A stretch of 64,000 nucleotides of DNA from Punica granatum. Taxonomy: Eukaryota; Streptophyta; Magnoliopsida; Myrtales; Lythraceae. Of this stretch, positions 45,291-56,440 are shown one piece after another. Every line of letters begins with the position of its first letter. Positions within the stretch are counted from its first letter, which is position 1. The notes beneath the pieces were generated by a model. That model made no database searches. It was not told the origin of the DNA and saw only the letters and a list, made by a program, of their open reading frames with translations. A program made the position numbers and the translations under genes. The stretch is taken from the NCBI RefSeq assembly GCF_007655135.1, contig NC_045130.1:19783363-19847362 (forward strand). Reading direction: 5' to 3'.

Positions 45291-47629
45291 TGTACATACC
45301 CTATCAGCACCTCATTTTGATACACAAGGCAAACAATGTCCATTAATAGCAAATAATACCTCGACTTGAGCGTTATCACATAAGAAGGCCACAGAGCGAG
45401 AAATCACTATTCATTCTAAAGTCAGCAAAATCAAGCAGATGACATGTACACACGACAGAAGGACTCCAGGGGTCACCAAAGGGCAATAGAGTGACTAGAG
45501 AGCTCAACAACGTCCAAAACCGGCATTTCCAACATACCATGTGGACATCCCTATTTTCCGATAGTTCGCTCGTCCATCGGAAGATAGCCAATATTGTACT
45601 TCAAAAATCCACATCAATACCAAACATATGAAAAGTGTCTTCAAACGCATTTCGCAAATCATCTGCTCTATACAGAATAACTTTCTATATATAGACAACT
45701 TTTCAATGGAAGTCCAAAAATGCCGGTTTCTCAGAGAAAAGTTAATTCTAAATGTCAGATATGGCCATGCCCCCTAAGCATACAGAACACGAGGAATACT
45801 TCAGATTGTCTCTTTGAAGCCACACAGACACTTCAAATGACTTCCGAGTGACAAAACAGGTATGCTCATATTCGGAAATGCATAACCGGAGACTAGTCTG
45901 GCGGAATTACGGCAAACGAAGTTCATACTGCATTGCCCTGAAAATACTAGCGGACATTCGCAATGGGGCAAAACAGACAGCAAAACCCTTTTTAGTTTCC
46001 CGAGTAACCTTCGAGGAGCAGAAATGGTCATTTTCAGTGAAAATGTATATCAGGAGGTCCTTTTTACGGAAACTTGACGCCGGATGTCTACCCTACACAG
46101 TGCTAGCATTCTCAAGGCTCAACATGGAATCGTCGGAATGAATCACACAACTCATCTAGACCTCCCAAGCAGTGCTTTAGATGTCTTAGGTGTACTTTTC
46201 AAGTCCTTAGAGATCCCATCTCCGTAAATAGAGATTACAGTGATCTCCGGAGCGCCCAAGCAACTCATAAAGCATTCTGAGAAATCCAGTTTCGGCCTCC
46301 TAGGACGTCTCCGGCTCCACAGTTGCATTACCGGCTTAAGGGTCAACTGTTCATGTTGTCTGACAATGCATATCAAAATGACCAATGCAGAATACAGATG
46401 CAAGATATACTATCAGAAATGGTTAACTTTGCTTTGAACGATTAAAATGAGCAAAACTGGCTTTCGAGCCTCATGACCACACTAGGCATTTTCTCACGAA
46501 AAATGCCAATCTTGGGCTCATTTGAACTGTTTTATCGCATAGATTGCCGATTCGACGTTCAATTTGAACCATGGGTCTCGAACGCACGATCAATCGAGAT
46601 TCGAGCTTCCTCCCCACTCAACTCCAACCCAAGCGGGACCCACGGCATCTTCTTCCCCTTGCTCAAGACAAAGCTAGCCACCATTGCCCACTTGCATTGA
46701 AAATATCTCAAGTCTTTCATTCTTACACTCTACCATCTCATCCATACATTAATGTCTTCTTATCTTCTTCCAATCAAAACTCCATTTTAATCCATCCTTA
46801 TCCTTCCTTAATCAGCTGCCTCTCACTAATCATTGCCCTAATCAACACTCACAGGGTCCAACGCCCTATTCAGTGAGAGCGTGCATTGAATTTCAGTTTT
46901 TCAGTCTTTTCCCTAACCTCACAGTGAGTCAGAGCGGAATAATAACCAAACGTGAGTCGACGGGAATTCAGCCATTTGTAATTTATATTTATTGTTTCTG
47001 AGAGTATTGTAAAGATTTTATTTTGTACATTCATTCTGTAAGAATTCCTGTCGGTAAGTGAACGGTTCGAGAGTCGAATTAATCGAAACAGTCCAATGCT
47101 TGCCCAAAGGAAAGTAAATCCAAGATCTCGCGGTTCTGGTTCACGTAGGGATTCAACCTCCATGGTTCGATGAACTGTAACGCAAGATTGTGAACCAATT
47201 CCCTGACATACGAGTTTACTTCTCTCTCGGCTTCTCAATCGACATCGTTTATTTATCGAATTTACAGTGTCAAAACGTGCGAGCCGAGCGCAACTTAATC
47301 AACGCGGTAAATAATAAAACATGCAAGCCTAGCAAACCAGAGTACCGAAAGGGGCGTGCGGGATATAGGCCCGCACGTAACATGAATCCTCGAACTCGGA
47401 CTTTTCGGTTTCGCACATATCAATGCCTTAACAACAACTAGGTGTTCCATACCCCTAGACCCGGGTAACTTATCCGCCCTCGACCTTCGGGTCGTAAAAT
47501 GATAAGTGGCGACTCCTTCTCACGTGTGTCCGACACGTGTCCCCACGGGAAGGTGGACACTCCCAAGCCGCGCAATTTCAGGTCGCGCGCATACGGGCCC
47601 CGACGAGAGTCCACATTCGGGTCCGTACA
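45291..47629 (+). repeat. Long LTR-like block (TAT-like, plus orientation)
   Basis: It begins TGTACATACCCTATCAGCAC and ends CGGGTCCGTACA, with AAGTGGCGACTCCTTCTCAC at about 47505 and CACGTGTCCCCACGGGAAG nearby, words common in TAT-type gypsy LTR ends. No coding sequence is recognisable. The TSD does not match at its ends (TATAA versus CACCC), so it is not a clean solo LTR and may be a fragment. Confidence 0.45.
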
Positions 47630-47650
47630 CACCCACTTCTGCATCGTCCA

Positions 47651-47853
47651 TATTATCGGATATCCTCCTGTGATTTCCATGATTTGTTTCCTTGTACATA
47701 GTATTGTATTATGGGATAGATAGGTGGAATGATTAATTACTTGTAACATTTAGCACTCTTTCCTTGTATTCCTTTAGCTCATGACTATATGTACAGAGAC
47801 ATCATATCAATGAATTTGAACAAAACCATTCACAGAAGTCTTGGTTTTGTACA
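47651..47853 (+). repeat. 5' LTR of the old copia element
   Basis: 203 bp, starting TATTATCGGATATCC and ending GGTTTTGTACA. A copia LTR normally starts TG; TA here occurs in both LTRs and in the dead element at 38177, so it is a family trait. Followed directly by the primer site. Confidence 0.9.
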
Positions 47854-47927
47854 TGGTATCAGAGTAAAATTTGCTTCAGACAGATCAAATTATTGTCGAC
47901 ATTCGATTTCTGTTCATCGATCACTCA

Positions 47928-48720
47928 ATGGCTGCCAACACTTCATCTCCCTACACTGTGTCCTCTTCTAATGGACCATGAAATCAATTGATCTCGTGCA
48001 CCCTCAATGGCGAGAACTATCTCACCTAGTCAAAACTCATGTGGATAGCATTGATTGCGAAGAACAAGACAGGCTTCGTGAATGGGACTATCCAGAAGCC
48101 GAATGAGGGAGATGTCATTTACCAACAGTGGATTACCTGCAATTCCATGGTGGTAGCGTGGTTGTCCAACTCAGTTGATATGGAGCTCCAGCCTAGTGTT
48201 GCCTGCACTCAAAATGAAAAGAATCTGTAGGATGATCTCAGGGAAAGGTTTTCCCAAGGTAATGAAATAAGGATTTATGAACTCAAGTATCAAATTTGTC
48301 TTATGAAGCACGAAGGGCTATTCGTCTCCAAGTATTGCTCCGCGCTAAAAGGCTTGTGGGATGAACTTGAGAATTTTCTTGAGATTAATCAATGTACCTG
48401 TAAAGCTGTTGCATCCGGTGCATCACAAAGGGAGAAGGAGAAATCCTATCAATTCCTCTTGGGGCTCAACCCCAAATTTCACACGGTACGATCTAATATC
48501 CTGAGTATGGAACCATTTCCTTCTCTTAACAAGATATACTCCATGGTCATACACGAGGAGAGGCAGAAGATCGTATCCCGTGTAAATGAGGTAGAAACAG
48601 ATGCAGCTGCCTTCTATGTGAAAGAAAAGGGAGTTCAGTCAGATACACGTCTAAGTGGCCATCCGTTCTGTGACTCTTGTAATTGAGTTGGCCATATCCA
48701 CAGTACTTGTTGAAAATTAC
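47928..48720 (+). pseudogene. Copia gag, broken by stops
   Basis: The ATG at 47928 starts MAANTSSPYTVSSSNGP, followed by a stop at 47979. The frame then carries NGENYLT, ALIAKNKTGFVNGTIQKP, YQQWITCNSMVVAWLSNS, RFSQGNEIRIYELKYQICL, SYQFLLGLNPKFHTVRSNILSM and a degraded zinc knuckle near 48665-48715 (HPFCDSCN). Stops fall where gag has Trp (47979, 48029 region, 48227). Truncation and stops make it non-functional. Confidence 0.82.
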
Positions 48721-48945
48721 ATGGCAAACCAACAAACTGGGTGACTATAGGGAAGGCGAAACAACGGATTCAAGCAAATGAAGAAGGGAGTAGACAACAA
48801 CACTGGGCCATACAATCCAATGGGCAATCAAGCCCAAGTCAATGCTATCCAGATCAGTGGAAAGTCAGTCCATTGCATAGTAAAGCCCAATCAGTTGCTT
48901 GAACTCTCTTCGGCCCAATTCACCAAATTCTAGAAATTCCTGAAT

Positions 48946-51120
48946 ATGATAAGGAATGATGATGAGACCATCGAGCCTCTTGTTAGTAATAATTTCATTC
49001 CAATTGATCTAAATGTTAATTGGATTATTGATACAGGAGCATCACATCATATGACAAGCCAAGATGATCTCTTATCTAAGTCCAGAAGACCCATTCAGAA
49101 TTTTTGGGTTACAATTCTTAATGGACAATCAATTCAAGCGGCTCGCATTAGAGATATACATATTTGGGATAATTTCATTTTAAATGAAGTATTAGTAATT
49201 CCATCCTTTAAATGCAATTTAATCTCAGTTGCCCAATTATCGTCTCATTTGAATTGCCGAGTGATATTTCTCACTGACATGTGCTTGATACAGGACCTAG
49301 TCGCGAGGAAGACATTTGGAGTGGGTGAATGGTCCAGGGGGTTCTATTATTTGAGGTGCGTGTCTTCATCGGCTTTTGCTTCACCAATTATTCACGAGGA
49401 CAGTGAATTATGGCACAAGCAATTGGGACACCCATCCAAAGGTGTTATTTTCAAGGGACTTGCATATGATTCAAATAAAACTAGGAAAAAAGTTTGTGAT
49501 ATTTGCCATAGGGCAAAACAGACTCGATCCCCGTTTCCTATCAATATTAATAAAGCAAGTCATTTATTTAATTGGTTCACTATGACTTATGGTCCATATT
49601 GAGTAAAATCGATTACCGGCGCCTATTATTTCCTGACAGTAGTTGATGATTTCAGTCGAGCAGTATGGCTATCTTTCGTGTATAACACTCTTGTTGTTAA
49701 AGTGAAGAGATTCGTGTATTGGAATTGAATAAGACATGGTTGATCAAGCAAGTACCTTCTGATAAGAAGCCCATAGGATACAAATGGGTTTTCAAAATCA
49801 AGAGAAATGCTGATGGTAGTATCGAGAGATTCAAAGCCCATCTTGTTGCAAAGGGATTTACTGAAGTTGAGGGGGTCGATTTCACCTAGACATTCGCTCC
49901 AGTAGCTAAACTAGTCACAGTCCAGGTACTTTTATCTTCGGTCGTAGTTAACCATTGGGTAATGCACCAATTAGATGTTCATAACACTTTTCTACATGGT
50001 GATTTAAGTGAGGAAGTTTATGTGCGTATGCCACTAGGATTATCTCATCGGCGTCCAGGATATGTTGTTGCCTACGTAAATCTCTTTATAGCCTACGACA
50101 AGCATCTAGAAATTGGTTTTCCAAATTTGCAATTGCACTTCGCAATTATGGACTTGGTCAATCTAGTGCCGACTACTCATTATTTACTCTACAAAAGGAT
50201 GGGAATTTTCTTGCAGTTCTAGTGTATGTTGATGATTTAATCATTGTCGGCAATAACTCGAAGTTATGTGCTTCACTCAAGCGATATTTGGCCACATGTT
50301 TTCACATTAAGGATTTAGGTCCTTTACGCAATTTTCTTGAAATTGAAGTCACTCGGATAGACAAAGGATTATTCCTCAACCAGAGAAAGTATGTCCGTGA
50401 CATACTTATAGAATGTGGCATGCTCGGTTCTCGGCCTTCTTCATCTCCCATGGAACAACAGCACATATTATCTTCAGATTCGAGTTCTTCATTGTTTGAT
50501 CCTAGTAGATATCGTCGTCTCGTTGGTCGCCCCATCTACCTGACAATCATTGGTCCCGAGTTATCTTATTCTACTCACATTCTATCCCAATTCATGCAGG
50601 ATCCACGCCAAGATCATTGGATGGCAGCAATGCACGTACTTCTATAGTTGAAACAATCATCGGGACAGGGAATTTTCCTCCGACCACAATCGATGGAGCT
50701 ATTGTGATTCTGATTGGGCTAGCTGCCCGAAGACTCAAAGATCAGTCACATGCTACTTCATAACACTTGGCGGTAGTCCAATCTCATGGAATACCAAGAA
50801 ACAGACAATTGTATCTCGTTCATCTGCTGAAACCGAATACAGAGCAATGGCAGTTACAATTAGTGAAGTTATGTGGCTAGGTAGCCTACTTTCATCATTT
50901 GGTATCACATTGTCCGATCCCACTCAACTATATTGTGACAACCAAGCAGTACTCAACATCGCTGCTAATCCTATGTTCCATGAGCGAACCAAGCATATCG
51001 ACATTGATTGCCATTTCATTCGAGAATACTTACTATCCAAAAAGATTGTTACCAATCACATATCCACACGTCTTCAACTTGCTGACATTTTCACCAAGGC
51101 TTTAGGATGCGATCATTTTT
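48946..51120 (+). pseudogene. Copia pol remnant (protease to RNase H)
   Basis: Frame 48946-49602: protease DTGASHHMTSQDDL near 49027-49070, then LWHKQLGHPSKGVIF, CDICHRAKQTRSPFP, i.e. the HHCC zinc region. 49603-49690 has an IN start (GAYYFLTVVDDFSRAVW), then a deletion. RT resumes at about 49725 (IGYKWVFKIKRNADG, HQLDVHNTFLHGDLSEEVYV), then after a gap YVDDLIIVGNN (50224) and QRKYVRDILIECGM. RNase [49 protein letters not shown], ending [13 protein letters not shown]. Stops and gaps throughout. Confidence 0.85.
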
Positions 51121-51177
51121 AGTTTCTCCTCAGCAAGTTGGGAATTCGGGATCTTCATTCTCTAACTTGAGGTGGAA

Positions 51178-51615
51178 TATTACGGGATATCCTCCCGTGA
51201 TTTCCATGATTTGTTTTCTTGTACTTAGTATTTTATTATGGGATAGATAGGTGGCAGGATTAATTACTTGTAACATTTATGTTGCGTTTGGTTTCATAAT
51301 AGGATTTTAAAATTATATTTTGATTTTGAAAAAGAGTGGTATAAATGGGGCCCACCCTTTGACTTTGTATGAGTTATGTTATTTTGTTGTGGAAAAAAGT
51401 GGTATAAATGGGACTCACTCTTTGACTTTGTATGAGTTATTTTGTTTTGTAGTGGGTAGAGTTAAGTTAGAATTGTGATTCTAAAATAACATCTTAAAAC
51501 CAAACAGGGCTTTAATACTCTTTTCTTGTATTCCTTTAGCGCATGGCTATATGTACAGACATGTCATATCCATGAATTTGAACAAAACCATTCACAAAAA
51601 TCTTGGTTTTGTACA
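51178..51615 (+). repeat. 3' LTR of the old copia element, with MITE insertion
   Basis: Begins TATTACGGGATATCC after the PPT and ends GGTTTTGTACA. It matches the 5' LTR when the 232-bp MITE at 51280-51511 and one TTA are removed, giving 203 bp again. Confidence 0.9.
51280..51511. mobile_element. Tourist-like MITE in copia 3' LTR
   Basis: Ends TGTTGCGTTTGGTTT and, inverted, AGCCCTGTTTGGTTTT. TTA flanks both sides (51277-51279, 51512-51514). It contains a direct repeat of about 55-60 bp (AGTGGTATAAATGGG, TTTGACTTTGTATGAGTTAT). Its absence from the 5' LTR shows it inserted after the copia element. Confidence 0.82.
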
Positions 51616-52153
51616 GTCCATCCCTAGCTACGTTTGATCGCAAAGCCGAGGCCAAGGCGCAGCGGCTGAGCTCTTCCACGGCTCTCTCGCCCTCCAATTT
51701 CTAGAATCCCTCTGAGTCCAAAACCCCAAACATCAATCTCCTCAATCTACTTCATCGATTTGCTGCGCCCAATACAAGGTTTTGGTTCTACTACTCCCGC
51801 AGCAGATTGATCACGGGAGTGGGCACTAAGTCTGGACAGAGGTGAGGAGAGGGAGAGAGGGGAAGAGAGTGTGTGTGAGGATTTTTTCTTTCTAATTTCA
51901 TCATATTTTTTTATAATAATTATTATCACTATTATTAAAAGAATTTTTATTATATTATTTTTTCATGTCAAATGCCCTCATAATATGTCATCTACCACCT
52001 CAGAAATTGCTAACAGCATCGGTGGGCAACCAATAGAATGTAGTTGATTATAATATTCTGAGAAGTTTTGTACTCAGTTATTATAAGAAAAAAAATGCTT
52101 TGTACCGAACTGTAACATCCGAAAAAGGTTTTGTACCACCCAAACTGGTTACC

Positions 52154-52862
52154 CTTTTTTTTTATAATATATGGTTCGGACAAATAATATGTCGAACTTG
52201 CTTTACATGAATCTTCTTTGAAGCCTAAGTACATATGCCATAGCCTAAGTACATATGCCATGTAAACACTTTCAAAATTTCAGAAATAAAGTTACATCAA
52301 AATAATCGACAATGGGTTCGTGTTGTCATGAAGAACCGAAATCAAATGAAATGAAGTCCTCATCCCATTGCACTTCTACACCCCTCAAATAGTTACATCA
52401 ATAACTAATTATCCTATCTTTTTTCCATGAACATTGTTCAAGGCAGAGATTGAACCTGCAACATCAATGTTATCATATCTTGAATGCTTGAATTCACTAC
52501 CGACATAATTCAATTTTTCTCTATTCCAAAATTAAGGTAATAATGACTTTAGTAAATCATGAGGATATACCAAGTTGAAAATTGAGCCAAGGGTTGTCAA
52601 GCATGAACAAAGATTGAAACATATGGCTGATATAACAAAGACCTTCAAGTCCCGTCCAAAAATTAATAACCATACACTTACATACAAGGCATGTGCGAAC
52701 ATTGGATCCGCACATAGGAAATTGGGGTGCTTGGGTCATACTCTGATCGGATTTAATCGGATGGATGAGAGTCGCCACTACCTATGTTTTTATTGATCGG
52801 TCTTGAATCAAAGAGTAGGTTTGGGGGTTCTATTACACATGATCTCCAAGTCATGTGCCCTT
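52154..52862. repeat. Old long-LTR family sequence, left of the young copia
   Basis: Contains GAGTCGCCACTACCTATG at about 52768 (reverse complement of the GTGGCGACTC module) and GGGGGTTCTATTACACATG near 52824, matching modules at 17040, 20490 and 28626. It is split at 52862/58280 by the young copia, and continues to the right as CCCTTTAGGTACTCTA. Near 52220-52262 AGCCTAAGTACATATGCCAT is duplicated in tandem. Confidence 0.5.
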
Positions 52863-53551
52863 TGTTGGGGTTAGGGATGTACTCAACCAAACAATAACGC
52901 AGCGATTAATCTTCCTCCCCTTCTAGTGTAATCGAGATAGGAACTAATCAAATCAACCAACAAGCAGTAAAGTAAAACAACACCAAGAATTTTACGTGGA
53001 AAACCCCAATGTGGGGAAAAACCACGGGACCAACTCCGAATCAACGATCCACTATGAAGATTATACAATGTCTTTCATCAAGGGTAAACCCTTGGATCAC
53101 CAAACTCAAGAGAAACACTCTCTTGGATCACCCAAATACTAAATTCGTCACCCACACCGGGTGGTTCACAAAATCAGCTGAAACAGCACCTACAGAGCTC
53201 GAATAGAAATTCTGACCGTTCAGAAGTTAGCCCCACGTGTTGTGAAGCTGCTGTCAAAATTTCGTCCCAATCGGAGTTCGTTTGATGTCCCGATCGAGGT
53301 TTGATCTCCAGCTGCGCGCTGCCCCTGTTGAGCAGAATTCTCCTCTGCTCTTCCTCTGTTCTGCTGTGCTGTTCTGCTGCCCCTTTGCTGCTGCTATTCT
53401 GCCGCTGCGGCTGCTGCTTCTGCTTTTATACCTCAGCTGATTTGCTGAAGAATAAACCCTAACAAAAATGGGTTCTTGGGCCTATTAAAGCCCGATAAAA
53501 GCCCAATACAATTTGAGCCCAACTTCCTCCAAATTGGAGGGATACCCAACA
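52863..53551 (-). repeat. 3' LTR of young copia
   Basis: 689 bp. Read on the minus strand it starts TGTTGGGTATCCCTCC and ends CTAACCCCAACA. It contains a TATA-like TATAAAAGCAG (minus) near 53420-53430, a candidate promoter. The terminal pair is short inverted TGTTGGG/CCCAACA. Confidence 0.95.
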
Positions 53552-53567
53552 AACTCCCCCTCCCGAC
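53552..53567 (-). other. Polypurine tract of young copia
   Basis: The minus strand reads a purine-rich GGGAGGGGGAGTT immediately before the 3' LTR, the expected plus-strand primer. It also overlaps the end of the pol frame. Confidence 0.85.
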
Positions 53568-56362
53568 TATTTGGCGGCTTCAAGCATACCGGCTATACTT
53601 CGGCAAACATGAAGTTTCTCCCTAGCGAGAGGTTTTGTCATCATATCAGCTCCATTCTCATCAGTGTGTACTTTGTCTAGCTTCACCAGCTTAGACTCCA
53701 ACACATCTCTAATCCAATGAAACTTGATATCGATATGCTTCGACCTCGAATGGAAAGTGGGATTCTTGCAAAGATGAATGGCGCTTTGACTATCACAGTG
53801 TAGAACATACCTTTCTTGCTTCAAGCTCAACTCCTGCAAAAACTTTTGCAACCACAACATCTCCTTGCAACCTTCGGTCACCGCAATGTATTCGGCTTCC
53901 GTTGTAGACAAAGCGATGCACTTTTGAAGCCTTGATTGCCATGAGATAGCTCCCCCTGCAAAAGTCATCAAGTATCCCGAAGTGGATTTCCGGGAATCGA
54001 TATCTCCTGCCATATCTGCATCCGTGTAGCCCACTAACTCCGGCTTACCAGTGCCAAAGTGTAAACACACCTTGGATGTTCCTCTGAGATACCTCAGGAT
54101 CCATTTAACCGCATTCCAATGCTCTTTCCCCGGATTGGAGAGAAAACGACTTACCACACCAACAGAATGAGCAATATCTGGCCTTGTACAGACCATGGCA
54201 TACATTAAACTTCCTACAGCTGATGAGTAAGGAACTTTCTTCATCTCTTCTTTCTCCTTCTCACTTGTAGGACATTGCTTCGAGCTAAGTTTGAAATGAG
54301 AAGCAAGTGGTGATGAAACTGGTTTAGCATTACCCATGTTGAACCGATCCAAAATCTTCTCGATGTACTTCTCTTGAGAAAGCCAAAGTTTTCCACTTGA
54401 TCTGTCACGAGAAATATGCATCCCAAGGATCTGCTTTGCCGGTCCCAAATCCTTCATGGCAAAGGACTTGCTGAGCTTTTTCTTCAACTCTGCAATCTTG
54501 CTCATATCATGACCGACAAGCAACATATCATCCACATATAACAGTAAAATGATAAAATCACCATCCGAGAATTGTTTCACGAACACACAATGATCTGAAG
54601 TTGTCCGTGTGTAGCCATGGCTCAACATGAAAGAGTCAAACTTTTTATACCACTGCCGAGGTGCTTGCTTAAGCCCATACAAGCTCTTCCTCAGCCTGCA
54701 CACCAAATGCTCCTTACCTTTAACTCGGAATCCTTCAGGCTGCTCCATATATATTTCTTCCTCCAAGTCACCATGCAGGAAAGCTGTTTTTACATCGAGC
54801 TGCTCGATCTCCAAATTTAGACTAGCTGCCAGTGCGAGAACAACTCGGATCGATGACATCTTGACAACGGGCGAGAAGATCTCCTCGAAGTCAACTCCTT
54901 TCTTCTGGTTGAAACCTTTCACTACCAGTCGAGCTTTGTATCGAGGTCGCGAGTTCTCTGTCTTCAACCTGTAGACCCATTTGTTCTTCAATGCTCTCTT
55001 ACCTTGCGGTAGCTTCACTAGGTCATACGTGTGATTTTCAGACAAGGAGTTCATCTCCTCATTCATCGCCTTCAACCAGTGCTCCTTGTACTCATGTGCC
55101 ACAGCTTCATCATAGCACTCAGGTTCTCCCCCGTCAGTCAGTAGCACATATTCATGAGGCGGATATCTTGTAGATGATCGTCTTATTCTATCAGATTGTC
55201 TAGGTAGATCTGCAGGCTCTAACTGTAACTGCGAGCCTGTATCATCCGTAGTCACATCATCATCTACCTGAGGAATCTCACCCCCAGTCGTGGTTTCTTC
55301 ATACTCACCAGGTACCTCTTCCATTGGATGCTCTACATCAACCGGTACAGGAATAGAGATCTCGTGAGGATTGCCTACACTGGCCTTCTCTAACTTTTGC
55401 AAATCCTCGATTGTCTGGTCCTCAAAGAAGACAACATCCCTGCTCCTGATGATCTTCTTGCTATCAGGGTCCCAAAGCCTGTACCCGAACTCTTCATGTG
55501 CATAACCCAAGAAGATGCACTGTTTTGCCTTGGCATCAAGTTTTGATCTTTCATCTCGAGGAATGTGAACAGATGCCCTGCACCCGAATACTCTGAGATG
55601 CTTGTATGATACTTTCTTGCCGGTCCACACCTGCTGGGGTACATCTCCATCAAGTGCAACTGACGGTGTAAGATTAATAAGATCAACCGCTGACCTCATT
55701 GCCTCGCCCCAGAAAGGCTTAGACAGTTTCGCTTGAGAAAGCATACAACGAACTCTCTCAACAATTGTGCGGTTCATCCTCTCTGCAAGCCCGTTCTGTT
55801 GTGGTGTCTTCGGTACCGTCTTCTCAAGTTTGATACCGTGAGTCCTGCAATAGTTCTCGAAAGGACCTCTATACTCACCACCATTATCAGCTCTGACACA
55901 TTTCAGCTTCATGCCTGTTTCTCTTTCCATTGCTACATGGAAGTTCTTGAAAATTTCAGTCACCTGATCTTTAGTTCTCATAGGGTAAGCCCAAACTTTC
56001 CTGGTGTGATCATCTATAAATGTCACAAAATAGAGAGCACCACCAAGAGATCTATCCGACATAAAACAAACATCTGTATGCACAAGATCAAGTATATGAT
56101 GGCATCTAGAGGGACGACTTCTAACAAAAGAAACTCTCCTCTGCTTACCAGCTAAACAGTGATCACAAGTGCTCAAGTGCATACCTTTAACGGGCAAAGA
56201 CTGCTTTCTAGCAAGAATTTGAATACCTTTCTCGCTGATATGTCCGAGTCTCCTGTGCCATAGCTCGATAGGATAATCCTCAGCAACATTAACCTGACCG
56301 GAATTGTGTTTGGCACGCAGCCTGTAGAGAGTGTCGGTCTTCTGACCCCGTGCCACAATCAA
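53567..56362 (-). CDS. pol: Copia integrase-reverse transcriptase-RNase H polyprotein
   Basis: 931 residues. Residues about 35-70 form the pre-integrase HHCC zinc region (H36, H41, C66, C69). The integrase core has D97, D159 and E195 (D-x61-D-x35-E). The C-terminal region VFGCRASVHIP and GYRLWDP lies at 258-300. RT spans about 445-690 with FLHGDLEEEIYMEQPEGF at 528-545 and YVDD at 609-612. RNase H has D781, E822, D857 and H871. All key residues are present and no stop interrupts the frame. The first Met follows a frame break from the protease, so this is the body of one polyprotein, not a separate gene. It would reverse transcribe and integrate the element's RNA in virus-like particles and the nucleus. 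Confidence 0.95.
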   Translation of the reverse strand: MIVARGQKTDTLYRLRAKHNSGQVNVAEDYPIELWHRRLGHISEKGIQILARKQSLPVKGMHLSTCDHCLAGKQRRVSFVRSRPSRCHHILDLVHTDVCFMSDRSLGGALYFVTFIDDHTRKVWAYPMRTKDQVTEIFKNFHVAMERETGMKLKCVRADNGGEYRGPFENYCRTHGIKLEKTVPKTPQQNGLAERMNRTIVERVRCMLSQAKLSKPFWGEAMRSAVDLINLTPSVALDGDVPQQVWTGKKVSYKHLRVFGCRASVHIPRDERSKLDAKAKQCIFLGYAHEEFGYRLWDPDSKKIIRSRDVVFFEDQTIEDLQKLEKASVGNPHEISIPVPVDVEHPMEEVPGEYEETTTGGEIPQVDDDVTTDDTGSQLQLEPADLPRQSDRIRRSSTRYPPHEYVLLTDGGEPECYDEAVAHEYKEHWLKAMNEEMNSLSENHTYDLVKLPQGKRALKNKWVYRLKTENSRPRYKARLVVKGFNQKKGVDFEEIFSPVVKMSSIRVVLALAASLNLEIEQLDVKTAFLHGDLEEEIYMEQPEGFRVKGKEHLVCRLRKSLYGLKQAPRQWYKKFDSFMLSHGYTRTTSDHCVFVKQFSDGDFIILLLYVDDMLLVGHDMSKIAELKKKLSKSFAMKDLGPAKQILGMHISRDRSSGKLWLSQEKYIEKILDRFNMGNAKPVSSPLASHFKLSSKQCPTSEKEKEEMKKVPYSSAVGSLMYAMVCTRPDIAHSVGVVSRFLSNPGKEHWNAVKWILRYLRGTSKVCLHFGTGKPELVGYTDADMAGDIDSRKSTSGYLMTFAGGAISWQSRLQKCIALSTTEAEYIAVTEGCKEMLWLQKFLQELSLKQERYVLHCDSQSAIHLCKNPTFHSRSKHIDIKFHWIRDVLESKLVKLDKVHTDENGADMMTKPLAREKLHVCRSIAGMLEAAK

Positions 56363-56440
56363 CGAACCCTTGGAGAGCTTCCATCTCCCATTGCTGAATT
56401 CATTACTGTAGCCTTCATCATCAAGTTGGACCCGTCGAGA
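56363..56440 (-). other. Frame break between protease and integrase
   Basis: After NLISTG the gag-protease frame meets a stop, while the conserved protease-integrase linker continues in the next frame and flows into the 931-residue frame. A single-base indel near 56428-56432 explains it. It could be a mutation of this copy, a sequencing error or, less likely, a frameshift used in expression; related elements generally use one long frame. Confidence 0.8.

Larger units (their letters stand above)
47651..51615 (+). mobile_element. Old Ty1/copia retrotransposon, plus strand, with internal deletions
   Basis: The 5' LTR (47651-47853) and 3' LTR (51178-51615, including a 232-bp MITE) share ends TATTA...TTTTGTACA and differ at about 19 of 203 positions by eye. 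A perfect 5-bp target duplication, GTCCA, lies at 47646-47650 and 51616-51620. The primer site TGGTATCAGAG starts at 47854 and the PPT-like CTTGAGGTGGAA ends at 51177. Internal order is gag, protease, pre-integrase, a fragment of integrase, RT, RNase H. Large parts of integrase and of the RT fingers-palm join are deleted. It lies in the long-LTR block. Inactive. Confidence 0.9.
44604..52153. repeat. 7.5-kb region bounded by about 170-200-bp inverted repeats (Mutator-like, inferred)
   Basis: The left arm (44604-about 44775) and right arm (about 51960-52153) are inverted repeats: AGTTTGGGTGGTACAAAACC, AGTACAAAACTTC and TGATTTCTGACGT/CAATTTCTGAGGT in matching order. Both arms pass into an A/T-rich and then a C/T-rich segment. 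This is the architecture of a long-TIR Mutator-like element, later filled with a long-LTR fragment and a copia element. The flanks TTTTCTCTC and CTTTTTTTT do not form a convincing 9-bp duplication, so the family is inferred. Confidence 0.6.

Noticed and set aside
45291..47629. Clean solo LTR interpretation
   Set aside because: Flanks TATAA and CACCC do not match, so a true solo LTR with TSD is not supported.
44595..52162. 9-bp duplication for the 7.5-kb inverted-repeat region
   Set aside because: TTTTCTCTC and CTTTTTTTT match at only about 5 of 9 positions in low-complexity sequence.
52883..53206. Small frames on both strands, repeated at 57611-57934
   Set aside because: They lie entirely within the two LTRs of the young copia and are non-coding.
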